Positions 55,560-64,000 of a stretch of 64,000 nucleotides of DNA are shown here, in pieces (the stretch's first letter is position 1; the number at the start of each line of letters is the position of its first letter). The stretch covers positions 343,419 to 407,418 of the forward strand of contig SADC01001336.1 of NCBI GenBank assembly GCA_004194705.1. The letters are read 5' to 3'. The position numbers and the translations under genes are program-made. Below the pieces are notes generated by a model, which saw only the letters and a program-made list of their open reading frames with translations, searched no databases and was not told the DNA's origin. Source of the DNA: Ditylenchus dipsaci (Eukaryota; Nematoda; Chromadorea; Rhabditida; Anguinidae).

Positions 55560-55864
55560 TACTTATACTTTTGAGAATTGAAGAGAGAATTGAACCCTTT
55601 TTTACTTACTTATTTTACTTACTTGAACCCTATTTTAATTGCTTTTATAATCCTTTATGGCGAAATTATTGCTTGAAAATGAGTTTTGACCATTCCTGAA
55701 AATCATGATTTTTGGGGGGGGGCTTATCTAAAGTCGGTCCATGGATTGGGGGAAGGGGTATATCAAAGTAGCTGTTTTTGGGGGAGGGGGTATATCATAG
55801 TAGCGCCATAATTCTTAATTTTAAGCTAAATTATCTGAATTTTGTGCTCTAATTTCTTTTATTT

Positions 55865-56330
55865 CTTTTGGAAGATTGACTGTACTAGAAGGTTGACTGT
55901 AATGGAAGATTGACTGTACTGGAAGGTTGACTGTGCTGGAAGGTTGACTATACTAGAGGGTTAACTGTATAAGAAGGTTGACTATACTGAAGGGTTAACT
56001 GTACTGTAAGGTTGCCTATACTGGGCAATTAACTGTACTGGATATATATACTTGAGGGTTAACTGTACTGGAAGGTTGACTGTACTGGAAGGTTGACTAT
56101 ACTAGAGGGTTAACTGTACTGGAAGGTTGACTATACTGGAGGATTACTGTACTGTAAGGTTGCCTATACTGGGCAATTAACTTTACTGGATATATATACT
56201 TGAGGGTTAACTGTACTGGAAGTTGACTGTACTGGGAGGATGACTATAATGGAAGGTTGACTATAGTGGTTAGTTAACTGTACTGGAAATTTGACTATAG
56301 TGGATGGTTAACTGTACTGGAAGCAGTGTT
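55865..56330 (+). repeat. Tandem array, GGTTGACTGTACTGGAA orientation
   Basis: About 25 degenerate units of 17-19 bp (GGAAGGTTGACTGTACT, with GGTTAACTGTACTGG and GGTTGACTATACTAGA variants). A longer period is visible: GGATATATATACTTGAGG occurs twice. Confidence 0.8.
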
Positions 56331-56591
56331 GTTCCAGCGCCGAGATCGACCCAGCGCCGGCGCCGAGCGCCTCCCTTAAGAAATTTTGGCTCCGGCACTC
56401 ATGGCAGCGCCGACGCGGGCGCCGGGTTGATTATTTTGTTTTTGCTGTAATTTTATAAAAAATTTGTATTTTTATAAACAGTGTGTTTTTCGCAGTGAGA
56501 GCAATAATAATTTTCTGTTATCTATACCGATTAGCAGCATACCCTTTTTATTAGCACTATTAATTCCACATGATGAGTGAATATTGAAATA

Positions 56592-56961
56592 CAGGGTGTT
56601 TCAAGAAATCCGCAGGATTTTAAATGGCTACAACTTTTTTTCTTGATCGAATTTCTTTCTTGGCCAATCTTTTTTTCTTTTTGAATTTTGTTAAGAGTAT
56701 AATGTCAAAAATACGATTTCGCTTGGTCCCGACTGTGATCCTGGTACTGGTCTGTGTGTGGCGCCTAGATTGCTAAAACCCGAACCACAAGATAACATAG
56801 CGAAAATCGTATTTTCGACATCATTCGCTTCGAAAAATGGCCAAGAGAAAACGAACGAAAGCATCAAGAGAAAACGATTGGCGAAAACAGAAACTCGAGT
56901 TGAAATTAGATCTAAAAAAGTTATAGCCATTTCAAATGCAGCGGATTTCTTAAAACACCTG
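56592..56961. mobile_element. TIR element with CAGGGTGTTTCAAGAAATCC ends (370 bp)
   Basis: Left CAGGGTGTTTCAAGAAATCC; right GGATTTCTTAAAACACCTG; TA on both sides. Inner TTTAAATGGCTACAACTTTT is mirrored by AAAAGTTATAGCCATTTCAA. Opposed ORFs here are shadows. Confidence 0.8.
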
Positions 56962-57423
56962 TATTTCCTTATCTTGAGAAATAAGTCCATGTGATGTGAG
57001 TTATTAGGGAGTAGGAGTTCATGAGAGAATACGGTAATCCATATTTGTTTTGTGAAAAAATTTATGTGAATTTCTTTTTAACAATAACATGTAATACCCT
57101 GGTTATATCTGTCAATATCGTGGCGATTTCGCAGATTTTCTTATTTAGGTAACTGTAAGCTCCTAAAGTTGACGACAGCCTATTTTTTAACTTCTCGGTA
57201 GCGCTCAGATCTTGGAGTGTCTTCAACTAATATAAATTTCGCGTTTAAACTTCGAAAATGAAGGTGTTGTCTACAGTTTTTTTGAAGTTCAAGGAAAATA
57301 AAAAAAGAAATTAGAGCACAAAATTCAGATAATTTAGCTTAAAATTAAGAATAATTGTCTTTTCAATATAAGGCCGTTAAATTTCGAAAACAGCGCCGGA
57401 GCCTTAGCCTTTTAAAAAACAGC

Positions 57424-57530
57424 GAAAACTTTAAAGTATAAACATCCAGTACAGTTAACCCTCAAGTATATATATCCAGTACAGTTAATTGATCAGTAAA
57501 GGCAACCTTACAGTACAGTTAACCCTCCAG
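57424..57530 (-). repeat. Tandem array, inverse orientation, split by MULE 2
   Basis: CCAGTACAGTTAACCCTC units, continuing in the same orientation at 58752 beyond the inserted element. Confidence 0.75.
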
Positions 57531-57796
57531 CGGACACGGACATTTCGCCCCACGACCCTTTCGCCCCATGGTACACTTCGCCCCATCTCGATAGAAGTGA
57601 ACACTTCGCCCCATCTCAATAAAAAGGACACTTCGCCCCGCTTGTGTAAAAATGGACACTTCGCCCCGCCTAGACAAAAAAGGGCACTTCGCCCCATCTC
57701 GATAAAAAGGGACACTTCGCCCACCCGAGCGAATCAGGACAAAAAGGATTTAAAAACCTTTTTACGGTGCTTAGCACTGATTATTTTTTCGTACTA

Positions 57797-57980
57797 CAGT
57801 CAAACCTCGATATAAATACCGATATAACGACACCCTCGATATAACGACAACCGAAAATGGACCAATTTGGTCAGCTTTGACTAAGGTCTAGTCAAATGAA
57901 TCCTCGATATAACGACACCTCGATATAACGACACCCTTAGGCGCCGTCCCTTGGGGTGTCGTTATATCGAGGTTTGACTG
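57797..57980. mobile_element. pogo-type TIR element nested in MULE 2 (184 bp)
   Basis: Ends CAGTCAAACCTCGATATAAA and GTTATATCGAGGTTTGACTG, TA on both sides; TCGATATAACGACACC is repeated inside. Confidence 0.85.
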
Positions 57981-58086
57981 TAGTTTATTACTGCTGTCAT
58001 CTTTTTATTTCGCTATTCTTTTGTGTTTAGTTATGGACGCTCGAGATTTTCTTCGTGAGGGTCGTTTTGAGTTTCGGTGCTCTCGG

Positions 58087-58470
58087 TGAACGTGGAGATG
58101 GATGCTAACGATCTTTTGGCCTTTCTTCAGAACGCAATCGGTCAATTCCCAGTCGCACCAATTGTCGAGGTGCCTATTCAGCAGCAACACTTCGCGCTCA
58201 TTTACTCGCAGGCGAACCGGTGCTAGCTCCTGTGCTAGATTGGTTCGGAAGAAATTACGTTGGTATATATTTTAGTTTAGTTTGGTGCTCCTCTAATTCG
58301 TTATTTTAGGAACGGCAATGAATCCTCCTCTTTTCCCAGTTAACTGGTGGTCATGCTATGAAAGAACTTTGGCAGGTGAAGATCGAACCAACAACTTTGC
58401 TGAAGCTGGCTTACAACATCACTATGGATCAGTAAAGGAAAAAAATCAGCCTCTCTATCTCATTTGTTAA
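58087..58470 (+). pseudogene. MULE transposase C-terminal remnant
   Basis: After a TTATTTTAG acceptor (58302-58310) it reads PPLFPVNWWSCYERTLAGED, then RTNNFAEAGLQHHYGS and a stop at 58470. The P-L-F-P...W...Y-E-R...RTNN.AE motif is the C-terminal signature of MULE transposases. An upstream piece at 58099-58227 (MDANDLLAFLQNAIGQFPVA) may be the preceding exon. The zinc finger and DDE core are missing. Confidence 0.7.
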
Positions 58471-58751
58471 CTGTTATAGTTGTTTTTGATGTTTCTTTGA
58501 TGAGATAAATGTGCGGAATCTAAATTTAGTTGTTACGATTAGTATCTTATTTAGATGAGGCGAAGTGTCCCTTTTTTATCGAGATGGGGCGAAGTGCCCT
58601 TTTTTTGTCTAGGCGGGCGAAGTGTCCATTTTTACACAGGCGGGGCGAAGTGTCCCTTTTTATTGAGATGGGGCGAAGTGTTCACTTCTATCGGGATGGG
58701 GCGAAGTGTACCATGGGGCGAAAGGGTCGTGGGGCGAAATGACACGTACCG

Positions 58752-59392
58752 ACATCCAGTAAGTTTAACCCTCAAAGTATATATATCCAGTACAGTTAAT
58801 TGATCAGTAAAGCAACCTTACAGTACAGTTAACCCTCCAGTATAGTCAAACTTCCAGTACAGTCAACCTTGCAGTACAGTCAATCTCCAGTACAGTCAAC
58901 CCTCTAGTATAGTCAACCCTCCAATACAGTCAACCTGCAGTACAGTCAATCTTCCAGTACAGTTAACCCTCCAGTACAGTCAACCCTCCAGTATAGTCAA
59001 CCTTTCAGTACAGTCAACCTTCTAGTACAGTTAACCCTCCAGTATAGTCAACTTTCTAGTACAAATAACTCTTCACTAAAGTGAACCGTCCAGTACAGTT
59101 TACCCCCCAATATAGTCAACCTTTGAGTAAGTTAACCCTCCAGTAAAGTCAACTTTCAAGCACAGTTAACCGCCCAGTATATCAACCTTCCAGTAAGTTA
59201 CCCTTCCATTATAGTCACCCTTCAAGTACAGTAAACCCTCGAGTATACACATCGAGTACACTTAACGCTGAAGTATATACATACGGTACAGTTACCCGCC
59301 AAGTATAGTCAACTTTCCAGTACAGTCAACCGTCCAGTACAGTCAATCCTCCAGCATAGTCAACCTTCCAGTACAGTTAACCCTCCAGTATA
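58752..59392 (-). repeat. Tandem array, CCAGTACAGTCAACC orientation
   Basis: About 35 degenerate 17-19-bp units, the inverse of the 55.9-kb array. Broken at its right end by the element 59393-59905. Confidence 0.8.
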
Positions 59393-59905
59393 CAGGGTGA
59401 TTCAAAATTACATTAACATTTTCAAATTCAATATTTTCCTCAATTTTAGGTTAGGGTCTTTGTTTTGATACGCCTGTTTTTTGATTGTTTTTCTCACTTT
59501 TTTTAAATTTCTTTTTTGAAATATTAAAAAAAAAACTTCAAATTTCACGTTCACGCTCGAGATCAGTTCATCAAATTTATTTCTATCAAATTTTTCAGAA
59601 ATGACTGCAGTCAAGAAGAAAAACCGAATCAGGCAGCTGTTTGGAGTGGAAAGGCAAACAGTCAGCAGTGTGGTTTGTCGATTCAAAGAAACTGCCATTA
59701 CCAAGTATCTGTTTATAGTCATCGTTTCTGTTGTCATGTTTTGCAATTTTTTGTGCTTGTAAGTGAAATGAAGTCTGTTTTACTGTCCCGCAAGGCTTTA
59801 TTGGAGACCTTTTTGGGATTGCCGCCTGAAAATTCGGAAAAGCGCCGCAGCGGGGTCACGCTGACCGATTGTTTTTGAATTTTAACATATTATTGAATCA
59901 CTCTG
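59393..59905 (+). mobile_element. Deleted Tc1/mariner-type element (513 bp) inside the array
   Basis: Left CAGGGTGATTCAAAATTACA; right, inverted, CAGAGTGATTCAATAATATG; TA on both sides. From 59600 it encodes MTAVKKKNRIRQLFGVERQT then VSSVVCRFKETA, a helix-turn-helix-like start of a transposase. The catalytic part is deleted. Confidence 0.75.
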
Positions 59906-59929
59906 TATCCAGTCAACCCTTACTGGATA

Positions 59930-60215
59930 CAGTGGTGATTTAAAATACTGGATTACTGGAAGATTGACTATATATGAACAGTTTACTGTGCTGGGAGAGT
60001 TGACTATAATGAAGAGTTAACTGAACTGGAAGGATGCCTATAGTGAACAATTAACTGTACTGGAAGGTTGACTGTTTCGCAGGGGTAACAGTACTGGAAA
60101 GTTGACCATGGTGGATGGTTAACTGTACTGAAAGGATGACTATAATAGAGAGCTAGCTGTACTGGAAGGTTGACTGTACTGCCGGGTTAGCTGTACTGTG
60201 AGGTTGACTATAATG
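59930..60215 (+). repeat. Tandem array, GGTTGACTGTACTGG orientation again
   Basis: About 14 degenerate units (GGAAGGTTGACTGT, GAGTTAACTGAACTGG), opposite to the array just left of the 59.4-kb element. Confidence 0.7.
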
Positions 60216-60219
60216 TTTT

Positions 60220-61225
60220 TGATATATTTAATAGTCCTGTTTTTGTTTGCTTTATCACCTTGAATGAGTGTGTCTTGATCGTATACATAAGACTTATTAC
60301 CTATGTAAAAAGCATCTTAACTACCATCTATCAGAAGACGGTATTCGGCTGAACTCTGCTTATTTGTATCCTCATAATAAGTTTTTGAGTATGATAACAA
60401 GACGGAACTAAACTGGAATATTTTTTTTTAACTTAAAGCGTTTGGTGTTATCTTTGAAGTAACTCGAGTGACAGATTTTCGACAGCTTATGTGCGCTCTT
60501 TTGTCGGATTGATATGGAAGTTGAGCCAATGTCAATTCACAGTGCATTTGGATCACCATAGCCCACACTATTGATAAAAGATACAAAAAATCTTCCTTGA
60601 TTTATCTGAAGATACTGTTGTTACTATGACAGGCGTAACTGAAGACAGTACCATTGTTACTGGTATAGGCGTGCGTGAGATTAGAGCTGTGCTTGAAAAA
60701 ACACATTTGAACCAGCTTGAAGTAACACTTCGTGACTGTAAAAAACAATGACATTAAAAGAGCCTCATACAATTTTAGAGGCTCTCAAAGCTAGTGTTGG
60801 CTTGGATGTCAAGCCCAAGACTAATTTATGAAAATAAGGGCGCTACTCGGTTATAATCCCCCCTCAAGAAGTGCTACTCGGGAATACCCACCACTCCCCC
60901 AATCCTAGGAGATAGATACTCGGTTATACCCCCCCCCTAAAATCAAGATTTTTAGGAGTGGTCAAAAAAACATTCAGCAATAGACGCTGCACGAAAACCC
61001 AATTAAGATACCAAATCCCAAAAACCTGTGTAGTTACCATCTGGAAGGTGAATATCTGCCTGGTTGGCCTGAAAAATCGAAATATTTTAGAAATTTAAAA
61101 AACCTACTTATCTTATGCGAAATCATGTAAAGAATTGGGTTTGTTGAGACCTAATTCCCTATTTCTCACACCAGAACCCTGAAACCTGGGAAAAATAAAA
61201 TGTCGCATTTTAGTAAAAGTCAAGG
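60220..61225. other. Non-coding stretch with C-rich fold-back remnants
   Basis: 60640-60750 has a short ORF (MTGVTEDSTIVTGIGVREIR) of unknown nature. 60838-60990 carries GCGCTACTCGGTTATA and poly-C segments related to the element to the right. No gene called. Confidence 0.35.
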
Positions 61226-61229
61226 AAAA

Positions 61230-62210
61230 AATATCGACGCTACTGGCTTTATCCCCCCCAAAAAAGCTACTTTCTTATACCCCCCCCCCCAAAAATCGGA
61301 CCTACTGTCATATACCCCCCCCCAAAACCGACTTTTTTGGGTGTCTAAAAACCATTTTTATGCAATAATTTTGCCATAAAGGGACCAGAAAAGCAGTTAA
61401 AAAGGGATTATGGGCTGTATTGGAGGGGAAGGGAATAATATAGGGGCCACTTTTTTTCAGCTGCTTTACCATGTTTTTCAACTCGGGCCGTGGCAAAAAA
61501 TAGACTCTATATGCATTTTATGATCAAGTGTACTTCTCGGAATCATGTCTAAGGTAAGTGCGTGCGCGCATCTCTAACTCTCAAGCCCCCTGCGCCCCCT
61601 TCGGGGGCGCAGGGGGCTTGGGGGCTTGGAGTTGAGATGCGCACACCCACATACCTTAGACACAAATCACTCGAAAGACTCTGGATGCATGAAAAAACAA
61701 GCATACCAGAGTTATTTATGCGGTAGGCCCCAGTATTCAAAACTATGTTCAACATCTTTGATTGTGCGACCGAAAAGGGTTTACCCCCTCATCAGGCCTG
61801 GGGCTACGAGCCAGAGGCTCAGCCGTCCAAAATTTACACGACAACCATCGGGATCCCCCGGCTGATCGGCCGATCATTTCGAGTCCTTATACTTTTACGT
61901 GCACCACAAGTGGCTGGGTTTGAAAGTGACTTCAACGCTAAGAGAATTAATACTCTTTGGTACTTATAGGCACTATAGAAGTGGCCCCTGTTTTGTCCCT
62001 TCCCCTCCCAATACAGCCCTTGAACCCTATTTTAATTGCTTTTCTGGACCTTTTATGGCGAAATTATTGCTTTAAAAATATGTTTTGACCACTCCCAAAA
62101 ATCTTGATTTTTGGGGGGGGGGGGGGGTATAGCCAGTAGGTCCGAGGATTTGGGGGGGGTATAAGAAAGTAGCTGTTTTGGGGGGGGGTATAAGCCAGTA
62201 GCGCCAAAAT
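61230..62210. mobile_element. Long fold-back element with GGCGCTACTGGCTTATACCC-type ends
   Basis: Outer left CGACGCTACTGGCTTTATCC, outer right GGTATAAGCCAGTAGCGCC. Next arms: GCAATAATTTTGCCATAAAG with TTATGGCGAAATTATTGC, and GGGCTGTATTGGAGGGGAAG with CTTCCCCTCCCAATACAGCC. The core has a perfect GC-rich stem at 61583-61621 (CCCCCTGCGCCCC.. and inverse) and the GGATGCATG hairpin. This is the fullest copy of the family. Confidence 0.75.
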
Positions 62211-62211
62211 A

Positions 62212-62290
62212 TCGCATCCAACCAGTTTCGAACCGAAGACCGACTCCACAGTACGCCAACGCTTTACCACTGCGCACAATATACCGTTAT
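62212..62290 (-). repeat. tRNA-like SINE head
   Basis: Minus-strand TGCGCAGTGGTAAAGCGTTGG (A box) and GGTTCGAAACT (B box, 62225-62234) at tRNA spacing. The acceptor stem is not complementary, so it is probably a SINE or tRNA pseudogene. Confidence 0.5.
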
Positions 62291-62394
62291 AAAGCAAAAA
62301 GCGTTTTTCATTATTGATTGCCGAAAGAGTACCCAACAATTTTTTATTTCAAAATATTCTCTGCGGCGGCGAGCATGCCCTTTAACTACTGCAA

Positions 62395-62835
62395 AAATTG
62401 ACTGTACTGCAGGGTTAGCTGTACTGGAGGTTGGCTATAGTGAAGCGTTAACTGTACTGAAAGGTTGACTATACTGTAGGTTTACTGTGTCGCGAGCGGC
62501 CACGGCTAACAACTCGTGAATTGGAAAAAGGGGAATGGAGGCGATACTTGCCCACTCCCTTTTGATCCGCAGGGAAATGCCTTAACCAATAGGCCACCGA
62601 ACCTCAGACTGGGAAAGTGAAATTTTGTAGACATCATCGCGTTCGAAGAGGCAATACCTGTACTGGAAGGTTGACTATACTGGAGGGTTTACTGTACGGA
62701 CGGTTGACTGTACTGGACGGTTGACTGTACTGGACGTTGACTGTACTGGACGGTTGACTGTACTGGAAAGTTGACTATACTTGTCGGTTAACTGTACTGT
62801 ATGTATATACTTCAGCGTTAAGTGTACTCGATGTT
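62395..62835 (+). repeat. Tandem array, GGTTGACTGTACTGG orientation, interrupted
   Basis: Units at 62395-62490 and 62655-62835 flank a different segment (62491-62654) that contains a tRNA-like sequence. The same GTATATACTT variant as in the 55.9-kb array appears near 62802. Confidence 0.7.
62537..62606 (-). repeat. tRNA-like segment inserted in the array
   Basis: Minus-strand TGGCCTATTGGTTAAGGCA is a good A box with D-loop. The B-box position reads GGGCAAGTATCGCC, which is degenerate. Probably a SINE. Confidence 0.4.
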
Positions 62836-62839
62836 ATAC

Positions 62840-64000
62840 TCGAGGGTTCACTGAGAACTAATGCTAGATACCACCACCTGGATAGGAACCTCAACCCCTA
62901 GTTGAGTACACCAGGGTAACACCAGCTAAGTCATACAACAGCATCATTAACTAGGAACTAACTCCTGAAGACCACTACCTGGCTACTATCACCGGAGGTA
63001 GGAGTAACAACACTTATATAGTAGTGTTGTTACCACTTGGGTAGTGTCGACAATCACCGCGGTACTGACGAAATGACCGTGTCCCACTCTATACTCATCT
63101 CTTTAAAAATTCAAAAGGCGCCAATTAAAATGTTATACGTTTTGATTGAAAACCCATGTCATCTCTGATTGACTTTCTTATTGTCGGTAGAAATCATTAC
63201 AAGGTCTGTTCCGACCACATTGCACTGCAGCAAGAGAGGGCGGAGACGCCTATTTTTCATCGTATTTTTATTATATTTTTAAGTTGATTATCGTAATCAT
63301 GGTAATTTCAGTAACCTTTATCAGTATTTTAATAAGTAATTATGCTGAACAGGGTGATTACTGTCATCTTGATCACCATAATCAACCTAGAATATAAATA
63401 AAAATATGGTGAAAAATAGGTGTCCGCCCCCCTCTTGCCTAAAATTTGAAATTTTGTGAATTTAATTTTGAAAAACAATCATTATTGATGACATGCCTAA
63501 TTACTCAGGAACACCGGATAAGCCAGCCAATCTTGGATGTAATTTTTAAAAACAATTAATCAAAAACTATAGTTTTAATTCAAATTTCGTGTTTTCAAAA
63601 GGCCAATTTTCGGGTCACAATTAGTGTTTTTTGAATAAATTTAAAAATTGAGACTTTGAAATTTAGGCAGTGGCTATTCCGATTGCTTTGTGCTTTTGGG
63701 TAAGTCATGTAAAGATAAAGGGGGAAAAATGTGTTTGCCTTGAGTCTACTGGCTACCCACAGGGATGCTGCATTTTTAGGATTGATAATTTCTTCATGAT
63801 ATTTGTTTGCATAAAAACAGAATCAAAGTATTGTTAAATAAATAATTCAAGGAGCCAGTTTGATGCATATTGACATTAAATTTCCATTTAAAATCGAGAT
63901 TATTGTTGAAATCGTAGCCTTGCTCAATCACCAAAGGTAGAATCCAACAAAATCCTAAAAATAGGCTATTTTGGCAAAAATTCCTACTTAATGCCCAAAA
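62840..64000. other. Non-coding stretch, no gene seen
   Basis: 63200-63430 forms an inverted pair (GGCGGAGACGCCTATTTTTC, TAAAAATAT with ATGGTGAAAAATAGGTGTCC) around GTAATCATGGTAATTTCAGT and GTGATTACTGTCATCTTGAT; probably a small fold-back element. No coding feature to the window end. Confidence 0.45.

Larger units (their letters stand above)
55806..57360. repeat. Inverted-repeat pair enclosing an array
   Basis: TTCTTAATTTTAAGCTAAAT, TATCTGAATTTTGTGCTCTA on the left (55808-55860) is mirrored at 57311-57352. Between lie a GTTGACTGTACTGG array, a GCGCCGGC segment and the element 56592-56961. It could be the remains of one larger TIR element. Confidence 0.55.
57541..58741 (+). mobile_element. 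Mutator-like element (MULE 2) with tandem-repeat TIRs
   Basis: Arms begin CATTTCGCCCCACGACCCTT and, from the right, CATTTCGCCCCACGACCCTT. Each continues into six or seven units of roughly 28 nt (ACACTTCGCCCCATCTCGAT plus AAAAAGGG). The flanks GGACACGGA (57532-57540) and TGACACGTA (58740-58748) match 7 of 9, a plausible Mutator target duplication. The core holds MULE C-terminal coding remains and a nested pogo-type element. It lies inside the CCAGTACAGTTAACC array. Confidence 0.8.

Noticed and set aside
57485..57815. Repetitive ORFs in the TTCGCCCC array (also 58530-58803)
   Set aside because: Same reason: a 28-nt tandem unit in the arms of MULE 2 read in frame.
55865..59392. CRISPR-like or regulatory array
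   Set aside because: Units are 17-19 bp, contiguous, diverged and without unique spacers; the setting is a eukaryotic genome full of transposons.

Overview
This window is invertebrate nuclear DNA. It is AT-rich, has spliced genes with GT..AG introns (some only 34-57 nt), and is crowded with eukaryotic DNA transposons (Helitron, Mutator-like, mariner, pogo-type and CCGTA-type TIR elements, tRNA-like SINEs). Short introns, TTTAG/TTTCAG acceptors without a long pyrimidine tract, and a gene organised like nematode FLYWCH transcription factors (PEB-1/FLH) suggest a nematode, perhaps an early-branching lineage. The species is an inference. I see no rRNA, no canonical intact tRNA, no CRISPR array and no bacterial-style operon.

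Layout. 1-6.8 kb: AT-rich non-coding DNA with old repeats and one perfect 82-bp direct duplication. 6.8-10.6 kb: a five-exon + strand gene for a 230-residue predicted secretory protein. It has a TATA box and a poly(A) signal and carries a CFFSPIQC ring resembling allatostatin-C peptides. 10.6-18.5 kb: repeats (SINE, CCGTA-type elements, two fold-back elements), a FLYWCH-like transposon fragment and a doubtful spliced locus. 18.5-20.7 kb: a nearly complete Mutator-like element with a minus-strand transposase of six exons and long TIRs built from tandem GCCGCAAAT repeats. 21-35 kb: no convincing gene, but a series of less AT-rich, CTGCTG/AGTAGT-rich islands leading up to the next gene.

35.96-47.16 kb: the main host gene, seven + strand coding exons for a FLYWCH zinc-finger protein (611 residues if one two-base slip is allowed for). 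All six splice junctions agree in phase; the only defect is an extra AG in exon 3. Its 5.8-kb third intron holds a complete non-autonomous Helitron (37277-41251) in antisense.

47-64 kb: repeat-dominated. It contains an internally deleted mariner with intact TIRs, an unrecognised minus-strand spliced locus at 51-52 kb, several TA-flanked TIR elements, a long fold-back element, a second Mutator-like element with tandem-repeat TIRs, and 17-19-bp GTTGACTGTACTGG arrays in alternating orientation that are interrupted by transposons.

The two host genes look independent. Most remaining ORFs are chance readings of repeats. All calls come from reading the sequence, with no database search.
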